From Betaproteobacteria bacterium (lineage in GTDB: Bacteria; Pseudomonadota; Gammaproteobacteria; Burkholderiales; SG8-41), in contig JAHFRL010000039.1 of assembly GCA_023266235.1 (NCBI GenBank), forward strand, positions 1-34,630: a stretch of 34,630 nucleotides of DNA, given 5' to 3'. The stretch's first letter is position 1. Each line of letters opens with the position of its first letter. A model generated the notes under the pieces. The model worked only from the letters and a program-made list of their open reading frames with translations. It was not told the origin of the DNA and searched no databases. The position numbers and the translations under genes are program-made. Positions 25,024 to 33,618 of the stretch are shown piece by piece.

Positions 25024-25044
25024 CACGCCGCACGCCGCACGCCT
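25024..25044. repeat. Three tandem heptamers CACGCCG/CACGCCG/CACGCCT
   Basis: Exact units at 25024-25030 and 25031-25037, one variant at 25038-25044, sixteen bases before the permease ATG. The permease lacks a clear Shine-Dalgarno, so the repeat sits where leader sequence would be. Confidence 0.65.
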
Positions 25045-25059
25045 CCGCGCGTAACGACC

Positions 25060-26037
25060 ATGCTCGTCTTCATCGTCCGCCGTTTGCTGCAAAGCGTGCT
25101 TGCGCTGCTGATCATGTCGGTGCTGATCTTCATCGGCGTGTTCGCGATCGGCAATCCGATCGACATGCTGATCAATCCGCAGGCCGATCAGGCCGAGATC
25201 GCACGCGCCACCGCCGCGCTCGGCCTCGACCAGCCGATGTGGATGCAATACTGGGTTTTCCTCAGGAACGCGCTCGGCGGCGATCTCGGCCGCTCGTTCG
25301 CGCACAACACGCCCGCGGTGCAATTGATTTTCGAACGCATGCCGGCGACCGTCGAGCTCGCGCTGTGCGCGCTGGTGATCGCAGTCGTGCTCGGCATCCC
25401 GCTGGGCCTCGTCGCCGGCATGAAGCCCGATGCGTGGTTCAGCAAGACCATCATGGCGGGCTCGATCTTCGGTTTCAGCCTGCCCACGTTCTGGGTCGGC
25501 CTGATGCTGATCATGGTGTTTTCGGTCTATCTCGGCTGGCTGCCGTCGACCGGACGCGGCCACACCACGCTCCTGTTCGGCGTGCCGGTGAGTTTTCTCA
25601 ACTGGGACGGGATCACGCATCTGCTGATGCCGGCGTTGAATCTGGCGCTGTTCAAGCTGTCGCTGCTGATCCGGTTGACGCGCGCCGGCACGCGCGAGGC
25701 GATGCTGCAGGACTACGTCAAGTTCGCGCGCGCCAAGGGACTGCCGATGCGGCGCATCGTGCTGGTGCACGTGCTGAAGAACATCCTGATCCCGATCGTG
25801 ACCGTGATCGGGCTCGAGTTCGGCTCGGTGATCGCGTTCGCGATCGTCACCGAAACCATCTTCGCGTGGCCAGGCATGGGCAAGCTCCTGATCGACTCGA
25901 TCAACGTGCTCGACCGGCCGGTCATCGTCGCCTACGTACTGATCATCGTCTGCATGTTCGTCGTCATCAATCTGGTCGTCGACCTGCTCTACTCGTTGCT
26001 TGATCCGCGCGTGCGCCTCTCCGGAGCGCAAGCATGA
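25060..26037 (+). CDS. Peptide-type ABC transporter permease (DppB-like)
   Basis: An inner-membrane permease of 325 residues of the binding-protein-dependent family (BPD_transp_1), with a first helix at 1-25 (MLVFIVRRLLQSVLALLIMS) and five more in the core. The EAA loop reads EAMLQDYVKFARAKGLPMRR, and the GFSLPTFWVGLMLIMVF helix is typical of DppB/OppB. It forms the channel together with the DppC-like protein. The start has a poor ribosome site. Its stop overlaps the next start (ATGA at 26034-26037). Confidence 0.95.
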   Translation: MLVFIVRRLLQSVLALLIMSVLIFIGVFAIGNPIDMLINPQADQAEIARATAALGLDQPMWMQYWVFLRNALGGDLGRSFAHNTPAVQLIFERMPATVELALCALVIAVVLGIPLGLVAGMKPDAWFSKTIMAGSIFGFSLPTFWVGLMLIMVFSVYLGWLPSTGRGHTTLLFGVPVSFLNWDGITHLLMPALNLALFKLSLLIRLTRAGTREAMLQDYVKFARAKGLPMRRIVLVHVLKNILIPIVTVIGLEFGSVIAFAIVTETIFAWPGMGKLLIDSINVLDRPVIVAYVLIIVCMFVVINLVVDLLYSLLDPRVRLSGAQA

Positions 26038-26924
26038 GCGCCGCCGCCGACGTCAAATCGCCGTTCACGCGCCTCGCCGCGGATTTCGCCGAAAGCCGCC
26101 TCGCGCTCTTCGGTCTCGCCGTGTTCATGCTGGTTCTGATCGTCGCGATCGGCGCGCCGCTGGTTTCGCCGCAAAACCCGTATGACCTGGCACAGCTCGA
26201 CATCATGAACTCCAAGGTCGCGCCCGGCGGCACCAGCCTCGACGGCCTGACGTTCTGGCTGGGCAGCGACGATCAGGGGCGCGACATGCTGTCGGCGATT
26301 TTCTATGGGCTGCGCATCAGCCTCGGCGTGGGCGCGCTGTCAACCATATGCGCGCTTGCAATCGGGCTCGTAGTCGGACTGGCTGCCGCGTGGTTCGGCG
26401 GCTGGATCGAAACCGTGATCATGCGGCTGGTCGACATCCAGCTCTCCTTCCCGTCGATCCTGATCGCGCTGGTGCTGCTTGCGGTGCTCGGCCAGGGCGT
26501 CGACAAGATCGTGATCGCGCTCGTGACCGTGCAGTGGGCTTACTATGCGCGCACCGTGCGCGGCGCGGCGCTGGTCGAGCGCAACAAGGAATACGTCGAG
26601 GCCGCGGCGTGCCTCGCGCTGTCGACACCCCGCATCCTGTTTCGCCATTTGCTGCCGAACTGCCTGCCGCCGCTGATCGTGGTCGCCACCGTGCAGGTCG
26701 CGCACGCGATCGCGCTCGAAGCGACGCTGTCGTTCCTCGGTCTCGGCATGCCGATCACCTCGCCGTCGCTGGGCCTGCTGATCGCCAACGGCTTTACGCA
26801 CCTGATGTCGGGCAAATACTGGATCAGCCTCTATCCCGGCATTGCCCTGCTGATCACCATCGTCAGCATCAACCTGGTCGGCGACCAGCTGCGCGACGTG
26901 CTGAATCCCCGCCTGCAGAAATGA
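26034..26924 (+). CDS. Peptide-type ABC transporter permease (DppC-like)
   Basis: An inner-membrane permease of 296 residues. An N-terminal OppC_N-type helix (AESRLALFGLAVFMLVLIVA) precedes the core. LGSDDQGRDMLSAIFYGLRISLGVG is the diagnostic DppC/OppC block. The EAA loop reads KEYVEAAACLALSTPRIL, where the usual AARALGAS is changed to AAACLALS. LGLGMPITSPSLGLLI also matches. Translation is coupled to the DppB-like gene by the ATGA overlap. Confidence 0.95.
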   Translation: MSAAADVKSPFTRLAADFAESRLALFGLAVFMLVLIVAIGAPLVSPQNPYDLAQLDIMNSKVAPGGTSLDGLTFWLGSDDQGRDMLSAIFYGLRISLGVGALSTICALAIGLVVGLAAAWFGGWIETVIMRLVDIQLSFPSILIALVLLAVLGQGVDKIVIALVTVQWAYYARTVRGAALVERNKEYVEAAACLALSTPRILFRHLLPNCLPPLIVVATVQVAHAIALEATLSFLGLGMPITSPSLGLLIANGFTHLMSGKYWISLYPGIALLITIVSINLVGDQLRDVLNPRLQK

Positions 26925-26931
26925 CGAATTC

Positions 26932-27921
26932 ATGAAACCGTCGATGGCTGTACTGAGCGTCGAAAACCTGAAGACCCACTACTTCACCAAGGCCGGCGTG
27001 GTGAAAGCAGTGGATGACGTGAGCTTCAGCGTCAACGCGGGCAAAGTGCTGGGGCTGGTCGGTGAATCCGGTTCAGGCAAGACCGTGACCGGCTTTTCGA
27101 TCATGGGCCTGGTCGATCCCCCGGGGCGCATCGTCGGCGGCCGCGTGCTGCTCGAAGGTCATAATCTGCTCGACCGCTCCGACGACGCGATGCGCAGGCT
27201 GCGCGGTGACCGCATCGCGATGATCTTTCAGGACCCGATGATGACGCTGAACCCGGTGCTGCGCATCGATACCCAGATGATCGAAACCGTCAACGCGCAC
27301 CAGCAGGTCGGCTCCGCGAAGGCGCGCGAGCTGGCGCGTGCCGCGTTGGGCCGTGTCGGCATCCCGGCGCCCGATGAGCGTCTCACTGCCTACCCGCACC
27401 AGCTGTCGGGAGGCATGCGCCAGCGCGTCGCGATTGCGATCGCGCTGCTCAACAACCCGCGCGTGATCGTCGCCGACGAGCCGACCACTGCGCTCGACGT
27501 CACGATCCAGGCGCAGATCCTCTACGAGGTGCAGAAGCTCGCGCGCGAGACCGGTACCGCCATGATCTGGATTACGCACGATCTGTCGGTGATTGCCGGG
27601 CTCGCCGATGAAGTATGCGTGATGTACGCCGGGCGCATCGTCGAGTCGGGGCCGACCGCAGACCTGCTCGACCAGCCGCTGCATCCCTACACCGCGGGAC
27701 TGATAGAATCGATCCCGAGCCGCAATCAGCGCGGCAGACCGCTGAACCAGATCCCGGGCATGACGCCGTCATTGCTCAGGCTCAGGCCCGGCTGTGCGTT
27801 CCGTGACCGTTGCGCCTACGCCGATGCGGCCTGCGGCAAGGCACCCGCCATCACGCAGCCGTCGGCAGCACGCACGCTGCGCTGCTTTCATCCGGTCAGC
27901 ACAGACGTCCTTGCGCATTGA
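26932..27921 (+). CDS. Peptide-type ABC transporter ATPase (DppD-like)
   Basis: An ATPase of 329 residues. Walker A GESGSGKT (44-51), Q-loop [10 protein letters not shown], signature [15 protein letters not shown] (158 onward), Walker [11 protein letters not shown] and switch His in WITHDLSV are all intact. The C-terminal oligopeptide (Oligo_HPY) region has Cys288, Cys294, Cys301 and Cys318, in [16 protein letters not shown] and LRCFHP; in mycobacterial DppD the corresponding region holds an iron-sulfur cluster, a possibility here. An ATG at 26944 is an alternative start. It pairs with the DppF-like ATPase 62 bases downstream. Confidence 0.94.
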   Translation: MKPSMAVLSVENLKTHYFTKAGVVKAVDDVSFSVNAGKVLGLVGESGSGKTVTGFSIMGLVDPPGRIVGGRVLLEGHNLLDRSDDAMRRLRGDRIAMIFQDPMMTLNPVLRIDTQMIETVNAHQQVGSAKARELARAALGRVGIPAPDERLTAYPHQLSGGMRQRVAIAIALLNNPRVIVADEPTTALDVTIQAQILYEVQKLARETGTAMIWITHDLSVIAGLADEVCVMYAGRIVESGPTADLLDQPLHPYTAGLIESIPSRNQRGRPLNQIPGMTPSLLRLRPGCAFRDRCAYADAACGKAPAITQPSAARTLRCFHPVSTDVLAH

Positions 27922-27940
27922 TCAACACAGTCATCGTAAT

Positions 27941-27973
27941 CGTCATGCCGCAGCCTCTTGCGCCGGAATGACG
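27941..27973. repeat. REP-like hairpin between the two ATPase genes
   Basis: CGTCATGCCG (27941-27950) pairs with CGGAATGACG (27964-27973) with one mismatch and a 13-base loop. It fills most of the 62-base gap inside an operon. The CGTCAT-xCCGG form is that of widespread extragenic palindromes; a related hairpin is at 30705. Confidence 0.55.
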
Positions 27974-27983
27974 AACTGACATC

Positions 27984-28979
27984 ATGCCGGCTTTGCTCGA
28001 ACTCAGGAACGTCACCAGGAACTTCGTGCGGCCGCTTGATCTCGCGGCCAAAATCGCGCGCCTCGCCGGCGCCGACGTGCGCGAAATCGTGGTGCATGCG
28101 CTCGACGACGTGAGCGTGGCGATCGCCGAGGGCGAAGTGGTCGGTCTCGCCGGCGAATCGGGTTGCGGCAAGTCGACGCTCGGCCGCATCGCCGCCGGCA
28201 TCCTGGCGCCGACCGCCGGCACGCGCCTGTGGCACGGCGCCGACATCGCGGCGCTCGCGCCGGAGGCGCGCCGCGCCGCCGAACTGAAAATCCAGATGGT
28301 GTTCCAGGATTCGTACGCATCGCTCAATCCGCGCATGCGGGTCGCCGACATCATCGGCGAAGCGCCGCGCGTGCACGGCATAGACACCGCCGACGATATC
28401 GACTATTACGTCGATCAGCTGATGGAGAAGGTCGGCCTCGATCCGGCGTTCCGGCGCCGCTTTCCACACCAGTTCTCGGGCGGCCAGCGCGCGCGCATCG
28501 GCATCGCGCGGGCGCTGGCGGTGAAGCCCGAGCTGCTGGTGTGCGACGAGGCGGTTGCCGCGCTCGACGTCTCGATCCAGGCGCAGGTGCTGAATCTCTT
28601 CATGCAGCTGCGCGCCGATTTCAATCTCACCTATCTGTTCATCAGCCACGATCTCGGCGTGGTCAAGCACCTCTCGGACCGTGTCGTGATCATGTATCTC
28701 GGCCGCGTGGTCGAGACGGCGCCGGCGCTTGAGTTGTTTCGTCACGCCAACCATCCTTATACACAGGCGCTGCTCGCCGAAGTGCCGGCGCTGGATAAGC
28801 GCCGGCACGACTTCACGCCGATCAAAGGCGAGATCCCCTCGCCGATCGACCCGCCTGCGGGCTGCCATTTCCACCCGCGCTGCCCGCATGCGATGGAGCG
28901 CTGCCGCACTGAACCGCCGTTGCTCAGGGAAATTGCGCCGGATCACTGGTCGGCGTGCCACCTCAACGACGGCCGATAA
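27984..28979 (+). CDS. Peptide-type ABC transporter ATPase (DppF-like)
   Basis: An ATPase of 331 residues, the second nucleotide-binding subunit. Walker A GESGCGKST (57-65), Q-loop FQDSYASLNP, signature FSGGQRARIGIARAL (164 onward), Walker B VCDEAVAALD (with Ala where most have Pro) and switch His in FISHDLGVV. An insert of about ten residues (DLAAKIARLAGADVREI) sits between the first two strands. The Oligo_HPY tail contains GCHFHPRCPHAMERC. With the DppD-like protein it completes an ABC importer of two binding proteins, two permeases and two ATPases. Confidence 0.94.
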   Translation: MPALLELRNVTRNFVRPLDLAAKIARLAGADVREIVVHALDDVSVAIAEGEVVGLAGESGCGKSTLGRIAAGILAPTAGTRLWHGADIAALAPEARRAAELKIQMVFQDSYASLNPRMRVADIIGEAPRVHGIDTADDIDYYVDQLMEKVGLDPAFRRRFPHQFSGGQRARIGIARALAVKPELLVCDEAVAALDVSIQAQVLNLFMQLRADFNLTYLFISHDLGVVKHLSDRVVIMYLGRVVETAPALELFRHANHPYTQALLAEVPALDKRRHDFTPIKGEIPSPIDPPAGCHFHPRCPHAMERCRTEPPLLREIAPDHWSACHLNDGR

Positions 28980-29149
28980 CCCGCGCAGCCGCCTTTGCTG
29001 CATTGCGGCGTAAGTCGCGTGGTCCGCGCCGCGGCACTGCCATCATTCGGTGCTACCATGACATTGTCAGGGTGCACGGCACGCTCGACTAAAACAAAAC
29101 CGCGGCTCGCCGCCAGGCCCCTGGCCACACTTTGGATAAAGGGGATTCC

Positions 29150-30610
29150 ATGGACTTCTCGACCTTCCTCGCCTCTCTGCAAGACACGCTGGGCACGCAT
29201 CTGCCCGGGATTCTCGGTGCGCTCGCCATCCTGATCGTCGGCTGGATCATTGCCGTTGCTGCGCGCGCCGGCGTGCGCAAGAGCCTCGGCTTGCTCAAGG
29301 TCAACGCGCGCATCGCCGAGAGCACGCAGGAAGAGATGGACGTCGAATCGGGGATTTCAGCCGGGGTGTTCTGGCTGGTGATCCTGATTACGGTAATCGG
29401 TGTCTTCAATTCACTGCATCTCGAGCAGGTCTCCAATCCGTTCAACGCGCTGCTGACCCAGGTATTCGGCTACCTGCCGCGGTTTGCTGCCGGCGTGCTG
29501 CTGCTGGTGCTGGCATGGATCGTCGCCAGCGCGGTGCGCATGCTCGTGACCAAAGCGCTCGGCGCCACCGACTGGGACGAAAGACTCTCCGCCGAAGCCG
29601 GCATGCAGCCGATGAGCCGCAGCGTCGGCAACGTGCTGTTCTGGCTGATCGTGTTGCTGTTCATACCGGCCATCCTCGGCGCGTTCGATCTGCAGGGATT
29701 GCTGGATCCGGTGCGCGGCATGATCAACAAGGCGCTCGACATGGTGCCCAACGTGGTGGCGGCCCTGGCGATCGGATTTGTCGGCTGGCTGGTCGCGAAA
29801 GTGCTGCGCGGCCTGGTGACCAATCTGCTCGCCGCGGCGGGCGCCGACAAGATCAACGAGTCGGTCGGCCTGGCGGATTCGGTGCGGCTGTCCCAACTGG
29901 CGGGCACGCTGGTATTCATCTTCGTCTTCGTGCCGTCGCTGATTGCGGCGCTCGACGCGCTCAGGATCGAAGCCATTTCGCGCCCGGCGACCGAGATGCT
30001 GGAGATCATACTGAACGCGGTGCCGCACGTCATCGCCGCGGCGATGATCCTGGTCATCACCTACTACGTCGCGCGGTTCGCGTCCGCGCTGGCGAGCAAG
30101 CTGCTCAACAGCGTCGGCGTCGATGCGCTGCCCGAAAAGCTCGGGCTGTCGCACTTCAGGGGCAGCCTCACGCCATCGGCGATCGTCGGCAAGCTGCTGA
30201 TGTTTTTTGCGATGCTGTTTGCGATCGTCGAGGCCGCGAACCGGCTCGATTTCAGCCAGGTGCGCGACATCGTCACCACTTTCATCAAGTTCGGCGGCGA
30301 CGTGCTGCTCGGCGGCGTGATCCTGGTGATCGGTTTCTGGCTCGCGAACGTCGCTTATGACGCGATACACCGCGCCAGCGGCGAGCAGACGGCCGGCCTG
30401 GCGCGGATTGCGCGCATCGCGATCCTCGGCGTGGTGATTGCGATGGGCCTGCGCGCGATGGGCATCGCCGACGATATCGTCAATCTCACCTTCGGCTTGA
30501 CGCTCGGCGCGGTCGCGGTCGCGGTCGCGCTGTCGTTCGGCCTTGGCGGACGCGAAGCCGCCGGCAAGCAAATGGAATACTGGCTGAGCAAGCTGCGCAA
30601 AGACGGTTGA
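29150..30610 (+). CDS. CmpX-like / mechanosensitive channel-type TM-helix repeat protein
   Basis: An inner-membrane protein of 486 residues with several copies of the conserved TM-helix module seen in the MscS-related CmpX family: LPGILGALAILIVGWIIAVAAR (about 18-39), then PNVVAALAIGFVGWLVAKVLRG and PHVIAAAMILVITYYVARF. Each copy is followed by a short amphipathic stretch. The final segment LTLGAVAVAVALSFGLGGREAAG resembles the MscS pore helix TM3, but the protein stops a dozen residues later, so the large cytoplasmic beta domain of MscS is absent. CmpX in Pseudomonas influences envelope stress signalling; channel activity here is inference. AAGGGGA six bases before 29150 fixes the start; 29132 lacks such a site. 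Confidence 0.85.
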   Translation: MDFSTFLASLQDTLGTHLPGILGALAILIVGWIIAVAARAGVRKSLGLLKVNARIAESTQEEMDVESGISAGVFWLVILITVIGVFNSLHLEQVSNPFNALLTQVFGYLPRFAAGVLLLVLAWIVASAVRMLVTKALGATDWDERLSAEAGMQPMSRSVGNVLFWLIVLLFIPAILGAFDLQGLLDPVRGMINKALDMVPNVVAALAIGFVGWLVAKVLRGLVTNLLAAAGADKINESVGLADSVRLSQLAGTLVFIFVFVPSLIAALDALRIEAISRPATEMLEIILNAVPHVIAAAMILVITYYVARFASALASKLLNSVGVDALPEKLGLSHFRGSLTPSAIVGKLLMFFAMLFAIVEAANRLDFSQVRDIVTTFIKFGGDVLLGGVILVIGFWLANVAYDAIHRASGEQTAGLARIARIAILGVVIAMGLRAMGIADDIVNLTFGLTLGAVAVAVALSFGLGGREAAGKQMEYWLSKLRKDG

Positions 30611-30660
30611 TCGCAAGCGCCGGCCGCGCGCTTGAGGCGGCCGGCGCTGAGCTGGCTTGC

Positions 30661-30699
30661 GCAATAAAGAAGGCTGGCGCCCCGTGCAGCGCCAGCCTT
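30661..30699 (-). terminator. Rho-independent terminator for rhlE
   Basis: AAGGCTGGCGC (30670-30680) and GCGCCAGCCTT (30689-30699) form a perfect 11-base stem. Read on the minus strand it is followed by CTTTATT, a usable U-tract, about 45 bases after the rhlE stop. On the plus strand it lies 59 bases after the CmpX-like gene but lacks a T-run. Confidence 0.7.
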
Positions 30700-30704
30700 C
30701 GCGC

Positions 30705-30735
30705 CGTCATCCCGGCGGAAACCGGGATCCGGGAT
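30705..30735. repeat. REP-like palindrome between convergent genes
   Basis: CGTCATCCCGG opens the element; ATCCCGG (30709-30715) pairs with CCGGGAT (30722-30728) over a CGGAAA loop, then CCGGG. This is the familiar form of proteobacterial extragenic palindromes, sited between the CmpX-like gene and rhlE. Confidence 0.6.
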
Positions 30736-30744
30736 TAACCGCTT

Positions 30745-32070
30745 TTACCCCCGTCCGCGACTGCGGTTGCCGAAATCGCGCGATTGGCGCCCGCCATTGC
30801 CGCCGAACGACCTGCCGCCGCTCCAGCGCGACTCGCCGCCGCCACCGAAACGACGCTGCTCTGCCTGGCGCTTGTTCTGTCCGCCAAAGCGTTTACGCTC
30901 GCCGCCCGGCGCACCGCCGCTGCGCGGCTTGAGCGTGGGCTCCATCCCTGCCACCACGTGCCGCTCGATCTGGCGGCCGGTGTAGCGCTCGATTTGCCGC
31001 AACTGCTGCCCATCATCCGGCGCTGCGAACGAAATCGCAATGCCGGTCGCGCCGGCACGGCCGGTGCGGCCGATGCGGTGCACGTAGTCTTCGGCCACTT
31101 TCGGCAGGTCGTAGTTGATCACGTGCGTGATGCTCAACACGTCGATGCCACGCGCGGCGACGTCGGTTGCGACCAGCACGCGCACGTCCCCGCTGCGCAT
31201 CCTGGCGAGCGTGCGGTTGCGCTGCGACTGGTTCATGTTGCCGTGCAAAGCGGCCGCGGAGTGGCCCTTGCCGTGGAGCGCTTCGGCCAGCCGGTCGGCG
31301 CCGCGCTTGGTGGCGGTGAACACGATCGCCTGCGTGAGATCGGCATCGCGCAGCAGGTGGTCGAGCAGACGGTGCTTGTGGCTGCCGTCGTCGACGTAAT
31401 GCAGGCGTTGCTCGATGTTGTCATGATTCGCCTGGGTCGCCTCGCATTCGATCAGCTTCGGCTGCCGCAGCAGGCGTTTCGCCAGCGTCGCGATGCCGCC
31501 GTCGAGTGTCGCTGAAAACAGCAGCGTCTGGCGCCCGGCGGGCGTCGCGCCGGCAATTCTTTCCACCGGCTTGATGAAGCCCATGTCGAGCATGCGGTCG
31601 GCTTCGTCGAGCACCAGCATCTCGAGACGCGAGAAATCGACCTTGCCCTGGTCGATGAAATCGATGAGCCGCCCGGGTGTCGCAACCAGGATGTCGAGCG
31701 GCGACTCGAGCAGCCTGCGCTGCTTCGGGTACGGCATGCCGCCGAGCACCGTGCCGGTACGCACGCGGGGCATGAACTTGCTGTATTTTTCGACCGCAGT
31801 GGTGACTTGCAGCGCGAGCTCGCGCGTCGGCGTCAGCACCAGCATGCGTGGGCCGCGGCCGGGTTTGGCGGAAGGTTGCACCAGACGCTGCAGCGCGGGC
31901 AGCACAAATACCGCCGTCTTGCCGGTGCCGGTCGGCGCCGAGACCATCAGATCGTGGCCGGCGATTGCTTCGGGTATCGCCTTCGCCTGCACAGGGGTCG
32001 GTTCGGTATATCCGGACGCGGTGAGCGCCTGCACAATGGCGGGATTCAGATTCAAGGATGCAAATGACAT
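30745..32070 (-). CDS. rhlE: DEAD-box RNA helicase RhlE
   Basis: An ATP-dependent RNA helicase of 441 residues. The Q motif GYTEPTPVQAKAIP (20-33), Walker A APTGTGKT (45-52), PTRELALQ, the DEAD box (155-158), SAT (186-188), ARGIDV and HRIGRTGRAG are all present. The tail from about residue 370 is Gly/Arg/Ser-rich (RRFGGGGESRWSGGRSFGG), a typical unstructured RNA-binding extension of betaproteobacterial RhlE, which acts in cold growth, ribosome assembly and RNA turnover. The ATG at 32070 is preferred to the TTG one codon earlier; a weak AAGAAAG lies upstream. Confidence 0.93.
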   Translation of the reverse strand: MSFASLNLNPAIVQALTASGYTEPTPVQAKAIPEAIAGHDLMVSAPTGTGKTAVFVLPALQRLVQPSAKPGRGPRMLVLTPTRELALQVTTAVEKYSKFMPRVRTGTVLGGMPYPKQRRLLESPLDILVATPGRLIDFIDQGKVDFSRLEMLVLDEADRMLDMGFIKPVERIAGATPAGRQTLLFSATLDGGIATLAKRLLRQPKLIECEATQANHDNIEQRLHYVDDGSHKHRLLDHLLRDADLTQAIVFTATKRGADRLAEALHGKGHSAAALHGNMNQSQRNRTLARMRSGDVRVLVATDVAARGIDVLSITHVINYDLPKVAEDYVHRIGRTGRAGATGIAISFAAPDDGQQLRQIERYTGRQIERHVVAGMEPTLKPRSGGAPGGERKRFGGQNKRQAEQRRFGGGGESRWSGGRSFGGNGGRQSRDFGNRSRGRG

Positions 32071-32385
32071 CAAAATACTTTCTTAAAGGTACAGCACAAA
32101 CAAACGCGCAGGCAAAACAACTGCTGCAAAAGGCAGGCAAACGCCGCCGGCGCACGGGCTTCGTCGCTAACCGTGGCGGAAGCAGCTATTCGGAGAAGGA
32201 AGCTGAAAACGAAGGGGTCAGGGACAGATGCAACTCGAATTCATGCAACCTTAAGTTGCTTCGAGGTACGCGCACTATACATGGAATCAGGCGGAATAGC
32301 GAATTTATTCGACTCGCGCAGGAAATGCGTCAGTCCTCGCCAGACACATACATCTGGCTCGACTGATGATTCCCATCTTATCCTT
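32071..32385. other. Intergenic region between rhlE and the DUF4143 gene
   Basis: No convincing gene. A 102-codon plus-strand frame overlaps the rhlE start but has no family resemblance. GAAGGGGTCAGGGACAGATGC (32211-32231) has the look of the GGGGTCAGGGACAG motif found beside REP-associated transposases and may be a mobile-element remnant. The sequence is less GC-rich from about 32230 on. Confidence 0.4.
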
Positions 32386-32414
32386 GCATTTTGAGCGGCA
32401 TATGTTCAAAATGC
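32386..32414 (+). promoter_or_regulatory. Perfect inverted repeat at the DUF4143 gene start
   Basis: GCATTTTGA (32386-32394) and TCAAAATGC (32406-32414) are exact inverted copies around GCGGCATATGT, arm centres 20 bases (about two helical turns) apart. The second arm ends one base before the first possible ATG. A dimeric regulator, possibly the downstream protein itself, could bind here; alternatively the RNA hairpin could hide the start codon. Confidence 0.55.
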
Positions 32415-32415
32415 A

Positions 32416-33618
32416 ATGATTATGTCCACTCGAATCAAACGCGTAACCCTTGCCGCACGCGTGCGCGGCGCGCTGCGGGCGAATCCGATTGTCGCGCTGC
32501 TCGGTCCGCGCCAGTGCGGCAAGACAACGCTCGCTCGCGCCATCGCAGCCGGCGAGGAAGCCGAATACTTCGATTTGGAAGATCCCGCCGGCGCCGCGCG
32601 GCTCGCGCAACCGATGACTGCGCTCCAACCGCTGCGCGGGTTGGTCATCATTGACGAGATCCAGCGTCAACCGGAGATCTTCCCCGTTTTGCGGGTGCTC
32701 GCGGACCGGCCGCGCGCACCGGCACGCTTCCTGGCCCTCGGCAGCGCATCCCCCGACCTCGTGCGCCGAAGCTCGGAAAGCCTCGCGGGCCGGGTCGCAT
32801 TCGTCGACATGGCAGGTTTCGATTTGCGCGAGGCCGGCGCATCCGCATTGCGACGATTGTGGCTGCGCGGAGGTTTCCCGCGTTCCTTTCTCGCACGCGA
32901 CGACGCAGACAGTCTCGCGTGGCGCGAGGATTTCATACGCACCTTCCTCGAAAGAGATATCGCGCAACTCGGCGTTCGGGTACCCGCAACCACATTGCGG
33001 CGGCTGTGGATGATGCTCGCCCATTACCACGGGCAGATCTGGAATGCTTCGGAGATCGGCCGCTCGCTTGGTGAAGCCCATACGACGGTGAAGCGTCATC
33101 TGGACGTGCTAAGCGGCGCATTCATGGTGCGCCAGCTTCAGCCGTGGTTCGTGAACATCAGCAAGCGCCAGATTCGCGCACCAAAGATCTATATTCGTGA
33201 TTCGGGCATCCTGCATGCGCTGCTCGGACTGCCGAGCTTCGGCGCGTTGGAGGCGCATCCCAAGCTCGGTGCGTCCTGGGAAGGATATGCACTGGAACAG
33301 GCAATCCTCGCTGCGGGGGAGCGCAATGCCTATTATTGGGCGACGCAGTCGGGCGCGGAACTCGATCTCCTGCTGACCCGCGAAGGCAGGCGCTACGGCG
33401 TCGAAGCGAAATACAGCGATGCGCCCCGCGCCACCAAGTCGATGAGCGTCGCAATCGCCGACCTGAAATTGCATAAGCTTCATGTCGTCTACCCCGGGTC
33501 GCAGCGATACAAGCTGGGCGAGAAAATCGAGGCGCTGCCCCTTCAGGATTTGCTGGCGGAAATAGAATCCTTGTACGGGCGCAAGGCAAGCCGGAAACCC
33601 CGGTCGACGAGGCGCTAA
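32416..33618 (+). CDS. AAA ATPase of the AAA_14/DUF4143 family
   Basis: A protein of 400 residues. Walker A GPRQCGKTT (30-38), Walker B LVIIDEIQ (76-83) and the sensor-like FLALGSAS (105-112) define the AAA_14 domain. A winged-helix region around 200-245 (NASEIGRSLGEAHTTVKRHLDVL) may bind DNA, and the C-terminal DUF4143 part contains SGAELDLLL (Glu315, Asp317) and GVEAKYS (Glu330, Lys332), the pattern of a PD-(D/E)xK nuclease-like fold. Roles in this family are unproven; many members are scattered by transfer and lack fixed partners. An ATG two codons downstream (32422) is an alternative start. No Shine-Dalgarno is seen; an inverted repeat lies directly upstream. Confidence 0.9.
   Translation: MIMSTRIKRVTLAARVRGALRANPIVALLGPRQCGKTTLARAIAAGEEAEYFDLEDPAGAARLAQPMTALQPLRGLVIIDEIQRQPEIFPVLRVLADRPRAPARFLALGSASPDLVRRSSESLAGRVAFVDMAGFDLREAGASALRRLWLRGGFPRSFLARDDADSLAWREDFIRTFLERDIAQLGVRVPATTLRRLWMMLAHYHGQIWNASEIGRSLGEAHTTVKRHLDVLSGAFMVRQLQPWFVNISKRQIRAPKIYIRDSGILHALLGLPSFGALEAHPKLGASWEGYALEQAILAAGERNAYYWATQSGAELDLLLTREGRRYGVEAKYSDAPRATKSMSVAIADLKLHKLHVVYPGSQRYKLGEKIEALPLQDLLAEIESLYGRKASRKPRSTRR

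Noticed and set aside
23321..26031. Minus-strand frames of 570 and 397 codons opposite the binding-protein and permease genes
   Set aside because: Antisense to genes with clear family motifs; no signal, domain or ribosome site of their own.
29411..30664. Minus-strand frame of 417 codons opposite the CmpX-like gene
   Set aside because: Shadow of a membrane protein gene; Gln/His/Arg/Asp-rich without domain resemblance.
32058..32366. Plus-strand frame of 102 codons across the rhlE start
   Set aside because: Begins antisense to rhlE and continues through a region with repeat-like sequence; no recognisable domain.
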